From: Comamonas sp. BIGb0152
GTDB taxonomy: Bacteria; Pseudomonadota; Gammaproteobacteria; Burkholderiales; Burkholderiaceae_C
NCBI RefSeq assembly: GCF_024809975.1
Contig: NZ_JANUDY010000014.1
Span: 1 to 64,000, forward strand
DNA length: 64,000 nt
Direction of reading: 5' to 3'
How positions within the stretch are numbered: the stretch's first letter is position 1; each line of letters begins with the position of its first letter. Positions 10,372 to 19,229 of the stretch are shown here, piece after piece. Under the pieces are notes generated by a model. The model did no database searches and had not been told where the DNA came from. It saw only the letters and a program-made list of their open reading frames with translations. A program made the translations under genes and the position numbers.

Positions 10372-10659
10372 ATGCAATCCGCTGCGCTGCGCCAGTTGGG
10401 CGCCTTACAAGACGGGCTGGAGCATTTCGAGGCCGGCCACATGGATGCGGCGGCTCTGAGCCAGCAGGCGCGCAGCTACACCGATTTGCTCGGCGCGCTG
10501 CCTCCGCAGTTCCAGGAGGTGTTGCTGCAGCTGCTGGACCGGCTCGAATCCAGCGCGCTGTTTGATGAGGAAAGCTGCTCGTTCAGCCGCAAAGACCTGG
10601 TGGACAGCCTGCGCCTGTGGCTGAAAAAGGCCGACGCCAAGCTGAGCGCCACGGCCTGA
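10372..10659 (+). CDS. Small hypothetical protein
   Basis: A 95-residue, acidic, helical protein with no signal peptide or membrane segment and no family I recognise. An AGGAG ribosome-binding site at 10361-10365 lies 6 bases before the ATG, which decides the start against the ATG at 10348. The sequence starts MQSAALRQLG and contains EVLLQLLDRLESSALFDEE and ends in a Lys-rich WLKKADAKLS tail. It is divergent from proA and convergent with purC. Codon use and composition look like a real gene, but its role cannot be told. Confidence 0.7.
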   Translation: MQSAALRQLGALQDGLEHFEAGHMDAAALSQQARSYTDLLGALPPQFQEVLLQLLDRLESSALFDEESCSFSRKDLVDSLRLWLKKADAKLSATA

Positions 10660-10692
10660 ACGGGCCGCAGCACACACCAGGTCGTTAGGCCA

Positions 10693-11613
10693 TTAAGCCG
10701 TCAGGCGCTCCAGCGCTTCGCGGTACTTGGCGGCGGTCTTGTCGATCACCTCTTGGGGCAGGCGCGGTGCGGGCGCCGTCTTGTCCCAAGGCTTGCCATT
10801 GACCTTGGCCTGCTCCAGCCAGTCACGCACAAACTGCTTGTCATAGCTGGGCGGGTTGGCACCAGTCGCCAGCGCATCGGCATAGCCTTCCACCGGCCAG
10901 TAGCGTGAGCTGTCAGGCGTCAGCACCTCGTCCATCAGCACCAGCTTGCCGTCTTCGTCCAGGCCGAACTCGAACTTGGTGTCCGCAATGATCATGCCCT
11001 TGGTCAGCGCAATCGCAGCGGCCTTCTTGTAGATGGCAATGCTGATGTCGCGGATCTGCGCAGCCAGCTCAGGGCCCACCATCTCCACCGTGCGCTCGAA
11101 GGTGATGTTCTCGTCGTGCTCGCCCGCTTCTGCCTTGGCAGCCGGCGTGTAGATCGGCTCAGCCAGCTTGGCAGAGTTGATCAGGCCAGCGGGCAAAGGC
11201 ACGCCGCAGACGGCCTGCGACTCCTGGTATTCCTTCCAGCCGCTGCCGGCCAGGTAGCCGCGCACCACCGCCTCGATGGGCAGGGGCTTCAAGCGCTTGA
11301 CCAGCATCGAGCGCAGACGCACCTGCGGCACTTCATCGGGCTGAACCGCCGATTCAGGCTCCTCACCGGTCAGGTGGTTGGGGCAGATATCGCCCAGCTT
11401 GTCGAACCAGTACAGCGCCATCTGGGTCAGCAAAGCACCTTTGCCGGGGATGGGCTCGCCCATGATCACATCAAAGGCCGACAGGCGGTCCGAGGCCACC
11501 ATCAGGATGCGGTCGTTGCCGACGGCGTAGTTGTCGCGCACCTTGCCGCGGGCGAGCAGCGGCAGGGAATGGAGCTTGGAGGTATGCAATGCTGAAGGTA
11601 CGGGCTGGGTCAT
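10693..11613 (-). CDS. purC: SAICAR synthase (phosphoribosylaminoimidazole-succinocarboxamide synthase)
   Basis: Purine biosynthesis enzyme that joins aspartate to CAIR using ATP. The 306-residue product is of the longer bacterial/yeast type. Signatures include [11 protein letters not shown] near residue 20, the substrate loop [19 protein letters not shown] near 40-58, [14 protein letters not shown] near residue 105 and ADTKFEFGL near 200. The start at MTQPVPSA was chosen because the 36 upstream codons of the open frame are out of family and include the likely promoter. Transcribed alone, divergent from hpf. Confidence 0.95.
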   Translation of the reverse strand: MTQPVPSALHTSKLHSLPLLARGKVRDNYAVGNDRILMVASDRLSAFDVIMGEPIPGKGALLTQMALYWFDKLGDICPNHLTGEEPESAVQPDEVPQVRLRSMLVKRLKPLPIEAVVRGYLAGSGWKEYQESQAVCGVPLPAGLINSAKLAEPIYTPAAKAEAGEHDENITFERTVEMVGPELAAQIRDISIAIYKKAAAIALTKGMIIADTKFEFGLDEDGKLVLMDEVLTPDSSRYWPVEGYADALATGANPPSYDKQFVRDWLEQAKVNGKPWDKTAPAPRLPQEVIDKTAAKYREALERLTA

Positions 11614-11697
11614 GGTGATGCAAAACGATGGACAGACACCCTGCGTTAACGACAGAGGGCGCGGAGGGCCGCGCAACCTCGGCAAGGCAAGCGCTCG

Positions 11698-11703
11698 ATT
11701 GTA
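11698..11703 (-). promoter_or_regulatory. Possible purC -10 box
   Basis: TACAAT on the minus strand (plus ATTGTA), about 85 bases before the purC ATG. No convincing -35 is visible 16-18 bases upstream. Confidence 0.3.
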
Positions 11704-11786
11704 GTCTTCCCCTCTCTGCACCCCCAGCGCCTAGGCTGGATGCCTTGGTTTGCAGTGCAGTATTGGCAGCAGCGCCTGTCGAACAC

Positions 11787-11811
11787 GTAGGTGCATACGT
11801 GCTGCACCTAC
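11787..11811. repeat. Perfect 9-bp dyad upstream of hpf/purC
   Basis: Arms GTAGGTGCA (11787-11795) and TGCACCTAC (11803-11811) separated by TACGTGC. It could be an operator or an RNA hairpin; no regulator can be named from it. Confidence 0.5.
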
Positions 11812-12096
11812 CGCCTGCACCGCCCGATGGCAGCGAACAATCCCGCCGAAAGCCCCCAACACCGGGCAACGGCCCTGCATTTTTTGCAGCACCCCAGCGC
11901 CAATTTGTAACCGCATGCGCGGTGATTGGGGCCCGGTAAAACCCAGAAACCCAGTGAACCGGGTTGTCATAGACTTGCAATTTTGCAGGTCCGGGCGCAT
12001 CATGGTTTACACGCATGCATGTGTTTCCCCCTCGGGGTGGCTTGGGTTTTAAACGGCCTCGGTCACTTTTCTCGGTTTGCAGAAGGAGACTTGTTC

Positions 12097-12429
12097 ATGA
12101 ACCTGACGATCAGCGGTCACCACTTGGCGGTGACCCCGGCGCTGCGCGAATATGTAACATCCAAGCTGATGCGCATTACGCGACACTTTGACCAGGTGGT
12201 GGATGCCAAAGTTTTACTTTCGGTGGAAAAGCAAAAGGAAAAGGAGAAACGGCAGCGTGTAGTGTGCAATTTGCGGGTGAAAGGCGATGAACTTTGCGTT
12301 CAATGCTCTCACCACGATTTGTACGCTGCGGTAGATGCTTTGGTGGACAGGCTGGACCGTATGGTCGCCCGTCACAAGCAACGTGTTCAATCTCACTACA
12401 GCGATGCGTTGCGGCAAGCAATGGCGTAA
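12097..12429 (+). CDS. hpf: Ribosome hibernation promoting factor (HPF/RaiA family)
   Basis: Binds the 30S subunit and promotes 70S inactivation or 100S dimers in stationary phase. The 110-residue short-type protein starts MNLTISGHHLAVTPALREYV, typical for the family, and has a strongly basic central helix (EKQKEKEKRQR, residues 46-56). The start is fixed by AAGGAG at 12083-12088, 8 bases before the ATG; the open frame extends much further upstream but without family likeness. It heads the hpf-ptsN-hprK group, where rpoN, often found just upstream in proteobacteria, is absent. Confidence 0.93.
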   Translation: MNLTISGHHLAVTPALREYVTSKLMRITRHFDQVVDAKVLLSVEKQKEKEKRQRVVCNLRVKGDELCVQCSHHDLYAAVDALVDRLDRMVARHKQRVQSHYSDALRQAMA

Positions 12430-12485
12430 ACCCTCTGCTTTTGCCCAGGAAAAAGAATCTGTTTGAGTACTGACCGATAATACGA

Positions 12486-12515
12486 GCAGCAACACCTGCC
12501 TGCAGGTGTTGCTGC
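12486..12515. repeat. Strong hairpin between hpf and ptsN
   Basis: Perfect 14-bp arms GCAGCAACACCTGC and GCAGGTGTTGCTGC with only CT between them, 56 bases after hpf and 50 before ptsN. Only a broken T-rich tail (GCTTGTTTGATC) follows, so it may be a partial terminator, an mRNA processing site or a 3' stabiliser that sets different levels of hpf and ptsN. Confidence 0.6.
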
Positions 12516-12566
12516 GCTTGTTTGATCATGCTCTCTCAGTTGCTTGCCATATTGCCGCACTCCACT

Positions 12567-13052
12567 ATGAACTGTCTTGCCTCTATTTTGCCTCCAGCTC
12601 AAGTGCTAGTGAGTGTGGATGTCTCCAGTAAAAAACGTGCATTTGAAGAAGCAGGTCTGCTGTTCGAGAGCCTGCACGGGCTGTCGCGCGCCTTGGTCAC
12701 TGACAGCCTGTTTGCACGCGAGCGGCTGGGCTCGACCGGTCTGGGCCATGGCGTCGCCATTCCCCATGGCCGTATCAAAGGGCTCAAAGCGCCCATGGCG
12801 GCCGTTTTCCAGCTGGAGCGCCCGATTGGTTTTGACGCCCCCGATGAGCAGCCCGTCAACCTGCTGATTTTCTTGCTGGTGCCCGAAGCGGCCACCCAGC
12901 AGCATCTGGAAATCCTCGGCGAAATTGCCGAACTGCTGTCCAACGCCAGCCTGCGCGAGCAGATGAAGGCCAGCGCCAATGCCGAGCAACTGCACCAGAT
13001 GATCGACACCTGGCAGTCTTCGACCAGCAACCCCTCCACCGTCCACGCCTGA
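12567..13052 (+). CDS. ptsN: Nitrogen-regulatory PTS enzyme IIA (PtsN, EIIA-Ntr)
   Basis: Cytosolic phosphoacceptor of the regulatory phosphotransferase system; in other bacteria it controls K+ transport and sigma-54-linked processes according to its phosphorylation state. The 161-residue protein starts MNCLASILPPAQVLVSVDV and carries the phospho-His site in GLGHGVAIPHGRI near residues 65-77. An alternative start at 12522 would add 15 residues; the chosen one fits the family. Next to hprK, as is common in beta-proteobacteria. EIIA-Ntr is known to bind TrkA in E. coli, and trkA lies 4 kb away, which is suggestive only. Confidence 0.92.
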   Translation: MNCLASILPPAQVLVSVDVSSKKRAFEEAGLLFESLHGLSRALVTDSLFARERLGSTGLGHGVAIPHGRIKGLKAPMAAVFQLERPIGFDAPDEQPVNLLIFLLVPEAATQQHLEILGEIAELLSNASLREQMKASANAEQLHQMIDTWQSSTSNPSTVHA

Positions 13053-13179
13053 CATCGGCGCGCCGGTGCTGGCGCACCAGCCAGGCCTGCGATCTGTTTT
13101 GAACCTTGTTTTTCCTGCTAGTCTTGGGTGATGGCGGGCAGCCTTGCTGCGCGCGCTCTGGCTTTGAAAGGACTGCACC

Positions 13180-14136
13180 GTGAAACCCAATGTCGTAAGC
13201 GCCGATGTGTTGTTCGAGGAGTTTCGCACCTCGCTGCGCTGGGAGTGGCTGGCCGGCCTGGGGGCCTCGGAGCGCCGCTTTGACGAGGTGGCCGTGCGCA
13301 GCGCCCGCTCCAGCGCCGACCTGGTGGGCTACCTCAACTACATCCACCCCTACCGGGCACAGGTGCTGGGCGAGCGCGAAATCGCCTACCTCACCAACTC
13401 CACCACCGAAGACTGCCGCCGCCGCATTGCCCGCATCGTGACCCTGGAGCCACCCGTGCTGGTGCTGGCCGATGGCCAGGGCGCACCCGACGAGCTGCTG
13501 TCCATGTGCGAGCGTGCGCACATCCCCATGTTCTCCACCAAGGAGTCGGCGGCCTTCGTCATCGATGTGCTGCGCGCCTACCTGTCCAAGCACTTCGCCG
13601 ACCGCACCACCATGCATGGCGTGTTCATGGACATTCTGGGCATGGGCGTGCTGATCACCGGCGAATCGGGCCTGGGCAAGAGCGAGCTGGGGCTGGAGCT
13701 GATCACCCGTGGCAACGGCCTGGTGGCCGACGATGCGGTGGACCTGTACCGCATCAACCAAACCACCATCGAAGGCAAGTGCCCCGACCTGCTGCAAAAC
13801 CTGCTGGAGGTGCGCGGCATTGGCCTGCTGGACATCCGCGCCATCTTCGGCGAAACCGCCGTGCGCCGAAAGATGCGGCTCAAGCTGATCGTGCACCTGG
13901 TGCGCAAGGAAACCATGGAACGCGACTACGACCGCCTGCCTGCCGCGCCGCTGACCCAGGATGTGCTGGGCATTGCGGTGATGAAGGTGGTCATCCAGGT
14001 GGTGGCCGGGCGCAATATTGCGGTGCTGGTGGAGGCTGCCGTGCGCAACACCATCTTGCAGCTGCGCGGTATCGACACCTACCAGGAATTTGTGGACCGG
14101 CACCGCAAGGCCATGGCCAGCGGGCGCGAGGTGTAG
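13180..14136 (+). CDS. hprK: HPr kinase/phosphorylase
   Basis: Bifunctional enzyme that phosphorylates and dephosphorylates HPr on a serine. The 318 residues comprise an N-terminal HPrK_N domain (about 1-130) and a C-terminal P-loop kinase domain with Walker A GESGLGKS at residues 161-168, then a [11 protein letters not shown] stretch and the K3 signature [15 protein letters not shown] near 208-222. Start at MKPNVVSAD with AAAGGA just upstream. It follows ptsN by 127 bases. HPr and enzyme I are not in the window. Confidence 0.95.
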   Translation: MKPNVVSADVLFEEFRTSLRWEWLAGLGASERRFDEVAVRSARSSADLVGYLNYIHPYRAQVLGEREIAYLTNSTTEDCRRRIARIVTLEPPVLVLADGQGAPDELLSMCERAHIPMFSTKESAAFVIDVLRAYLSKHFADRTTMHGVFMDILGMGVLITGESGLGKSELGLELITRGNGLVADDAVDLYRINQTTIEGKCPDLLQNLLEVRGIGLLDIRAIFGETAVRRKMRLKLIVHLVRKETMERDYDRLPAAPLTQDVLGIAVMKVVIQVVAGRNIAVLVEAAVRNTILQLRGIDTYQEFVDRHRKAMASGREV

Positions 14137-14169
14137 GCCGTTCTTGGCGGTCTGCAGCCCGCGCTGGCA

Positions 14170-15387
14170 TCACACCAAGCGCAGGTCTTTGATCGAGGCC
14201 TGCGGAAAAATCTGCCCCAGCTGGGCCGGCGCCAGTCCGTACATGCGCGCAAACAGACCGCCCAGCACGCTGCGGTAGTCATTGAGCACCGGGTAGTCAC
14301 GGTTCTGGAACAGATTCGCTTCGCTCACCTCTACCTGCTCGCCCACCACCCGCCCGCCGGCCTGCGCCGCAAGGCCGCCGCCCAGCAGCCAGTAGGCGGT
14401 GCCATGGCCATGGTCAGTCCCCTTGTTGCCGTTTTCGCGAAAAGTGCGGCCAAACTCACTGATCACCGCCACAACGGTGTGGCGCCATGGCTCGGGCCCC
14501 ATCTCCTGCGCAAACGCAGCCAGGCCCCGGCCCAGGTCGTCGAGGCGGTTGGCCAGGTTGCCGCTGGCGCCGCCCTGGTTCACGTGGGTATCCCAACCGC
14601 CGACATCGACAAAGCCCAGGTCGAACTGCTCGCGCATCAAACTGGCCATGCGCTGCGCCACCAGGCCAAAGCCCTTGGCGCTGATGGCATCGCGCCCGGC
14701 CTTGTCCATCTCTTCTTGCATGCCGCGCAGCACGGCCTCGCGCACCGCAAAGCCCTCGTTCACGGCGGGCGCCAGCGCGGTGCCCGCGTACATAGCCGCA
14801 ATGGCCCGGCTGCGGTTGGCATCCACGTCGCCTTTGCCCACATCGGCCAGCGCCGTGTTGGCAATGCGGGCCGGCCCGCGCATGCACAGGGGCAGCTGCG
14901 CCGTAAACGCCATGGGGGCCATCGGCGCCATGCCGCTGCGCCCTTGCAGCACTTGGGCCAGGCGGTTCATGAAGCCGGAGCGAGCGCCCGGGTGGGCATC
15001 CAGTGGCTGGCCCAGCTCCATGGAATCCTGGGTTTCGAAGTGGCTGCGCGAGAGGTCGTCCGTGCCGGCAAACGGCACAAAACAGGCCTGCTTGCTCTGC
15101 CACAGCGGCAGGATGCTGCCCTCCATCGCCGGATGCAGACCCCAGCGCGTATCCAGCGGCAGGGCGCCATTGGCCTCGCCCGGGCGTGCAATGGCGATCG
15201 TCGGGCGTGCGGCGTAGTAGAAATCACTGTGCGTGGGCACCAGCAGGCTATTGCTGTCATAGGCGCCGCGCAAAAACACCAGCAAGAAGCGCGGCGTATC
15301 GCTGCGCGGTGCGGCTGCGCGGGCCCGCGCCAGGCTAAAGGCCAGCGGCACACTGGCGGCGGCGGAGAGAAAGTGGCGTCTTTGCAT
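14170..15387 (-). CDS. DUF1501 family exported protein
   Basis: Member of the DUF1501 family, related in fold to the alkaline-phosphatase/sulfatase superfamily; biochemical function is unknown. The 405-residue product begins with a Tat-type signal (QRRHFLSAAASVPLAF), and its C-terminal half has SEFGRTFREN and DHGHGTAYWLLGGG, the likely metal-binding part. It is 11 bases behind the DUF1800 gene on the same strand; such pairs are widespread and probably act together in the periplasm. Convergent with hprK, with 33 bases between. Confidence 0.85.
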   Translation of the reverse strand: MQRRHFLSAAASVPLAFSLARARAAAPRSDTPRFLLVFLRGAYDSNSLLVPTHSDFYYAARPTIAIARPGEANGALPLDTRWGLHPAMEGSILPLWQSKQACFVPFAGTDDLSRSHFETQDSMELGQPLDAHPGARSGFMNRLAQVLQGRSGMAPMAPMAFTAQLPLCMRGPARIANTALADVGKGDVDANRSRAIAAMYAGTALAPAVNEGFAVREAVLRGMQEEMDKAGRDAISAKGFGLVAQRMASLMREQFDLGFVDVGGWDTHVNQGGASGNLANRLDDLGRGLAAFAQEMGPEPWRHTVVAVISEFGRTFRENGNKGTDHGHGTAYWLLGGGLAAQAGGRVVGEQVEVSEANLFQNRDYPVLNDYRSVLGGLFARMYGLAPAQLGQIFPQASIKDLRLV

Positions 15388-15398
15388 GGCGTACCTCG

Positions 15399-17003
15399 TC
15401 AGCGGACCATCATTTCAGGGGCGGAGAGAAAGTAGGTGTTCCAGTCGGGCGCATTGCGCGCCTGCGCCAGCGCTTCGCGGGATGCCGCGCTCCACTGGGC
15501 CAACCGGGCCTGCACCGTGGCGCGCTGTGCCAGATGGGGGTACGGCGGCTGCGCCAGTGGTGCCTGAGGGTCGGTGCGAAAGAGCACGGCACTGCGGGTC
15601 GCAATCTGCCGGGCCACATCAAAGCGCGCCGCCATCTGGCCGGAGCTGGCCCAGTCTGATTGCGATGGGGGGTAGCCGTCCGGCGTTTCGTGGCCGTAGA
15701 TGGGCTGGCCCAGGCGATTGATCCAGCCGATGACGGGCCGCACATCGCTGGCCACGCGCTCGCCATAGCCCAGGCGCACGGCGCCCAGCACATAGTGCAT
15801 GGGGTCCTTGAAGCGCTGGCCGTGCTGGGCCAGTGCTTCTGGCGCCGTCAGCAGGCTGCGCAAGGTGGCGGCGATATCGCCATGGCTGCGGCTAAAGGCG
15901 CCTGCCGTGCGCTGCACCAGCGCGGGCGGTGGGTTGTCGCTGATGAAGAACAATGCCAGCTTGCGCGCAATGAACTGCGCTGTGGCGGGCGAAGCAACGA
16001 TGCGGTCCAGCGCCTCGTCGACCGCCGCCATCCCTTTGGCGCGCAGCGGCTGGCCCAGCAAGACCTGGGGTGCATAGTCGTGCCGGCTGGGGTTGAACTC
16101 GAAGAAACCTTGGCGGCGGTAATCGGCCTGCAGCGCGGGCGCCATGCGGGGCGGCGCTGCATCGGCATCGCGGGTGCTCAAGCCCACGCCCGTCAGCACA
16201 TGGGCCATGGCCTGCACATCGGCCTGGGTGTAGCCGCTGCCCACACCCATGGTGTGCAGCTCCAGCAGCTCGCGGGCGTAGTTTTCGTTGATGCGGCCCT
16301 TGGCGTTGCTGGCGTTGTCCAGGTACAGCAGCATCGCCGGGTGGCGCATGCTGGCCTCCAGCAGCGTGCGGAAGTTGCCCAGCGCATGGGGGCGGATGGC
16401 CTGCTCCTCGTAGTCACCAATCCACAGCCGGGTCTCGCCCTTGCGGGTGCTGACGTTGAAGTGGTTCATCCAGAACCAGGTCATCTGCTCCTGCAACTGG
16501 GCGGGCGAGTACAGCGCGCGCAGCACCTGGCGCTGTTGGGCCTGGGCGGCGAGCTGGTTCAGGTGGCGCTGCACTTCCTGGCGCAGGCGTGCGCCTTCGC
16601 CATCGCCCTGGCCCGCGTCGGTGGCCTGGCGGGCAGCCAGGCGCTGCGCGGCCACATCGCGCTGGATGTCGGCCATGCTGCGCTGGCTGATTTCCAGACC
16701 TGCAATGCGTTGCTGGGCATCGGCAGGCAGTTGGGGCGGCTGCGGGGGCGCCAATTGCTCGTTCAGCCAGCGCTGCAGGCCCAGGCGCTGCAAGTGCTGG
16801 TCGACATCGTCGTGGGCACCCCAAGTCACGCGGTCCAGCCACTGCAGGCGCTGGGCGGCACTCAGGGGCGTATCGGGCGTCGCCTCTGAGGCGGCCTCCG
16901 CACGGCGTGCTGCATCCGGCGGCAGGTGGGAGGCGCAGGCAGCCAGCCACAAGGTGCCCGCCAAGGCGGCGGCGCTGAGGGTGAGCATTCGGTAGGTGCG
17001 CAT
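15399..17003 (-). CDS. DUF1800 family lipoprotein
   Basis: DUF1800-family protein of unknown function, 534 residues from the ATG at 17003. It begins with a lipoprotein signal (MRTYRMLTLSAAALAG, then WLAAC with the Cys near residue 23), so it is likely anchored to a membrane on the periplasmic side. Family-like stretches are FWMNHFNVS near residue 200 and NENYARELLELHTMGVG near 265. The open frame extends 38 codons further upstream through a terminator hairpin, so that start is rejected. Forms a two-gene unit with the DUF1501 gene. Confidence 0.85.
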   Translation of the reverse strand: MRTYRMLTLSAAALAGTLWLAACASHLPPDAARRAEAASEATPDTPLSAAQRLQWLDRVTWGAHDDVDQHLQRLGLQRWLNEQLAPPQPPQLPADAQQRIAGLEISQRSMADIQRDVAAQRLAARQATDAGQGDGEGARLRQEVQRHLNQLAAQAQQRQVLRALYSPAQLQEQMTWFWMNHFNVSTRKGETRLWIGDYEEQAIRPHALGNFRTLLEASMRHPAMLLYLDNASNAKGRINENYARELLELHTMGVGSGYTQADVQAMAHVLTGVGLSTRDADAAPPRMAPALQADYRRQGFFEFNPSRHDYAPQVLLGQPLRAKGMAAVDEALDRIVASPATAQFIARKLALFFISDNPPPALVQRTAGAFSRSHGDIAATLRSLLTAPEALAQHGQRFKDPMHYVLGAVRLGYGERVASDVRPVIGWINRLGQPIYGHETPDGYPPSQSDWASSGQMAARFDVARQIATRSAVLFRTDPQAPLAQPPYPHLAQRATVQARLAQWSAASREALAQARNAPDWNTYFLSAPEMMVR

Positions 17004-17083
17004 GGTGGGTGGACCCGGGTGCAGATCGTTCCATGGTGCCTTGCCACCGTCTCGCTGTGGTAAAGCTATGTGTTCAAAACGTA

Positions 17084-17114
17084 AAAAGCGAAGCGCTTTG
17101 GGCGCTTCGCTTTT
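17084..17114 (-). terminator. Intrinsic terminator after fur
   Basis: Perfect 13-bp arms AAAAGCGAAGCGC and GCGCTTCGCTTTT with a TTTGG loop, 29 bases past the fur stop. On the minus strand the stem ends in a run of Ts. It insulates fur from the DUF1800 operon. Confidence 0.9.
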
Positions 17115-17142
17115 CAATTTTTAGCCGGTAGAGGCGGGAGGC

Positions 17143-17565
17143 TTATTTGGCCTTGGTAGCGCATTCCGCGCATTGGCCATACAGCGCCATGGAGTGGTCA
17201 TGTACGATCCAGCCTTTGCTCTTGGCGATGGACTGCTGGCGTTTTTCGATCTCGGGGTCATAGAACTCCTCGACCTTGCCGCAGCTGGTGCAGACAAAAT
17301 GGTCGTGGTGCTGGCCTTCGTTGAGCTCGTAGACGGCCTTGCCGCTCTCGAAGTTGCTGCGTATCAGAATGCCGGCCTGTTCGAACTGGGTCAGCACACG
17401 GTACACAGTGGCCAGACCGATGTCGGAGCGCTCTTCCAGCAGCACACGGAAGACATCTTCTGCCGTCATGTGGCGCTGGGCACCGTTCTGGAAGATGTCC
17501 AGAATCTTCAGGCGTGGCAGAGTCGCCTTGAGGCCGGTGCTTTTGAGTTCTTCAATATTTTTCAT
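17143..17565 (-). CDS. fur: Ferric uptake regulator Fur
   Basis: Iron-responsive dimeric repressor. The 140-residue protein has an N-terminal winged helix ([29 protein letters not shown] near residues 50-65) and a C-terminal metal-binding/dimerisation domain with [16 protein letters not shown] near residues 85-100 and a second pair CAEC close to the end. Start at MKNIEELK (ATG); a TTG 15 bases upstream is possible but less likely. Divergent from bamE, a common arrangement in Burkholderiales. Likely targets in this window are the two TonB receptor promoters near 51330 and 54000. Confidence 0.95.
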   Translation of the reverse strand: MKNIEELKSTGLKATLPRLKILDIFQNGAQRHMTAEDVFRVLLEERSDIGLATVYRVLTQFEQAGILIRSNFESGKAVYELNEGQHHDHFVCTSCGKVEEFYDPEIEKRQQSIAKSKGWIVHDHSMALYGQCAECATKAK

Positions 17566-17631
17566 AACAAGGTCTTTCAAGTGGGCCCGATTGGTATACG
17601 GACTTCTGGAGAAGGCCTGGAGACCAGCCGC

Positions 17632-17637
17632 TACAAT
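17632..17637 (+). promoter_or_regulatory. Possible bamE -10 box
   Basis: TACAAT 16 bases before the chosen bamE ATG. No good -35 element is visible 16-18 bases upstream, so the call is weak. Confidence 0.3.
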
Positions 17638-17653
17638 GACCGATCATATCGCT

Positions 17654-18232
17654 ATGTCTATAACCATGCCCGAATTTGTTCGTTCCAGTGTCCGCCTGGC
17701 GGCGCTGTTGGCCCTGGGTGCCAGCGTGGCTGCTTGCGGCTCATTCAATGAAGCCAGCCGAAAGTTTGCCAACTCCATCACGCCGTACAAGGTAGAAGTG
17801 GTGCAAGGCAATGTGATCACCAAGGAGCAGGTCGACGCCCTGCAAAAAGGCATGAGCCGCCAACAGGTCAAGGACCTGATGGGCACCCCGCTGCTGGCCA
17901 GCGTGTTCCATGCCAACCGCTGGGATTACGTGTTCACCATCAAGCGCAAGGGTGTGCCTGAGCAGGAACGCCGCTTCACCGTGTTCTTCAACGACACCGG
18001 CCTGGACCGCTTCGAGGGCGATGAGATGCCCAGCGAGCAGGAATTCGTCGCCTCGGTCACCACCTCCATCAAGAACCCCAAGGTGCCGCGCCTGGAGGCC
18101 ACGCCCGAAGAGCTGGCCAAGTACAAGGCCAACCAGCCTGCGCCGGCAACCACCCCTGCCGATACCAGCAGCAGCGACAGCAGCGCTACGCCCCCTGCCA
18201 GCTACCCACCACTGGAGTCGCCCCAGCGCTGA
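17654..18232 (+). CDS. bamE: Outer-membrane assembly lipoprotein BamE (OmlA/SmpA)
   Basis: Small lipoprotein of the BAM complex that inserts beta-barrel proteins into the outer membrane. The signal has a lipobox ending SVAAC, then the SmpA/OmlA domain with VDALQKGMSRQQVKDLMGTP about residues 58-77 and FTVFFNDTGLDRFEGDE. A Pro/Ser/Thr-rich C-terminal tail of about 40 residues is longer than in E. coli BamE. Starts at 17636, 17654 or 17666 are all in frame; 17654 was chosen because a TACAAT box at 17632-17637 overlaps the first. Divergent from fur and followed by dapB. Confidence 0.9.
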   Translation: MSITMPEFVRSSVRLAALLALGASVAACGSFNEASRKFANSITPYKVEVVQGNVITKEQVDALQKGMSRQQVKDLMGTPLLASVFHANRWDYVFTIKRKGVPEQERRFTVFFNDTGLDRFEGDEMPSEQEFVASVTTSIKNPKVPRLEATPEELAKYKANQPAPATTPADTSSSDSSATPPASYPPLESPQR

Positions 18233-18350
18233 TGCCTTCCCCGGGTGGCCTGCCTGCTGACTTGGGCAGCCGGTCACCCTTGTCGTCCTTGGGCCCTGTT
18301 GGGCCCATGCGGCGATGACACCCGGCCCTTTGAGCCACAGGAACCGATCC

Positions 18351-19187
18351 ATGACTGCCCCCCTTTCTCCTACCTCCAGCAAAGCCATCGCCGTAGCCAT
18401 TACCGGCGCCAGCGGCCGCATGGGCCGCATGCTGATCGAGGCCGTGCTGGCCAGCAGCGATCTGCAGCTGAGCGGTGCGTTGGATGCGCCGGGCAGCGCC
18501 CATCTGGGCACGGATGCGGGCGCGTTTCTGGGCCGTGACACCGGCGTTCGCATCACCGCTGATGTGGCCCAAGGCCTGCAAGGCGCCGATGTGCTGATCG
18601 ATTTCACCCGCCCCGAAGGCACCCTGGCCCACCTGGCTGTGGCTGCCGAAGGCGGCGTGGGCGTGGTCATCGGCACCACCGGCTTCAGCGACGAACAAAA
18701 GGCGCAGATCGGCCAGTTTGCCGACAAGACGGCGGTGCTGCTCTCGCCCAATATGAGCGTGGGCGTGAATGTCACCTTCAAGCTGCTGGAGATGGCAGCC
18801 AAGGCCTTGCAAGAAGGCGGCTACGACATCGAGATCGTCGAGGCCCACCACAAGCACAAGGTCGATGCCCCCTCGGGCACGGCGCTGAAAATGGGCGAGG
18901 TGATTGCCGAAGCCCAGGGCACGCAACTGGCGGACCGCGCCGTTTATGAGCGCTATGGCCACACCGGCGCGCGCGTGGACAACAGCATTGGCTTTGCCAG
19001 CGTGCGCGGCGGCGATATCGTGGGCGACCACACGGTGCTGTTTGCCGGCGATGGCGAGCGCATCGAGATCTCCCACAAATCCAGCAGCCGTGCCGGCTAT
19101 GCCAACGGCAGCCTGCGTGCCGCGCGCTACCTGGCACGCCAGAAGGCCGGCCTGTACGACATGAACGACGTGCTCGGCCTGCAATAA
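18351..19187 (+). CDS. dapB: 4-hydroxy-tetrahydrodipicolinate reductase
   Basis: NAD(P)H-dependent reductase in the diaminopimelate/lysine pathway, cytosolic. The 278-residue protein has the N-terminal nucleotide-binding loop [12 protein letters not shown] near residues 14-25 and the family signature [16 protein letters not shown] near residues 163-178. The start at MTAPLSPT is preceded by AGGAA; the frame runs 12 codons further. Between bamE and exbB on the same strand, as in many Comamonadaceae. Confidence 0.95.
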   Translation: MTAPLSPTSSKAIAVAITGASGRMGRMLIEAVLASSDLQLSGALDAPGSAHLGTDAGAFLGRDTGVRITADVAQGLQGADVLIDFTRPEGTLAHLAVAAEGGVGVVIGTTGFSDEQKAQIGQFADKTAVLLSPNMSVGVNVTFKLLEMAAKALQEGGYDIEIVEAHHKHKVDAPSGTALKMGEVIAEAQGTQLADRAVYERYGHTGARVDNSIGFASVRGGDIVGDHTVLFAGDGERIEISHKSSSRAGYANGSLRAARYLARQKAGLYDMNDVLGLQ

Positions 19188-19229
19188 GCACCGACGTCAC
19201 ACACCAGCTTCTCACAAGGACGGCCACCC

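Larger units (their letters stand above)
11614..12096. other. Long divergent intergenic region purC/hpf
   Basis: About 480 bases without a convincing gene. It holds the possible purC -10 box at 11698-11703 and a perfect dyad at 11787-11811 (arms GTAGGTGCA and TGCACCTAC, 7-base loop). Nearer hpf I see only an AT-richer patch around 11964-11990 without a clear promoter. Short open frames here lack family resemblance and ribosome-binding sites. Confidence 0.5.
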
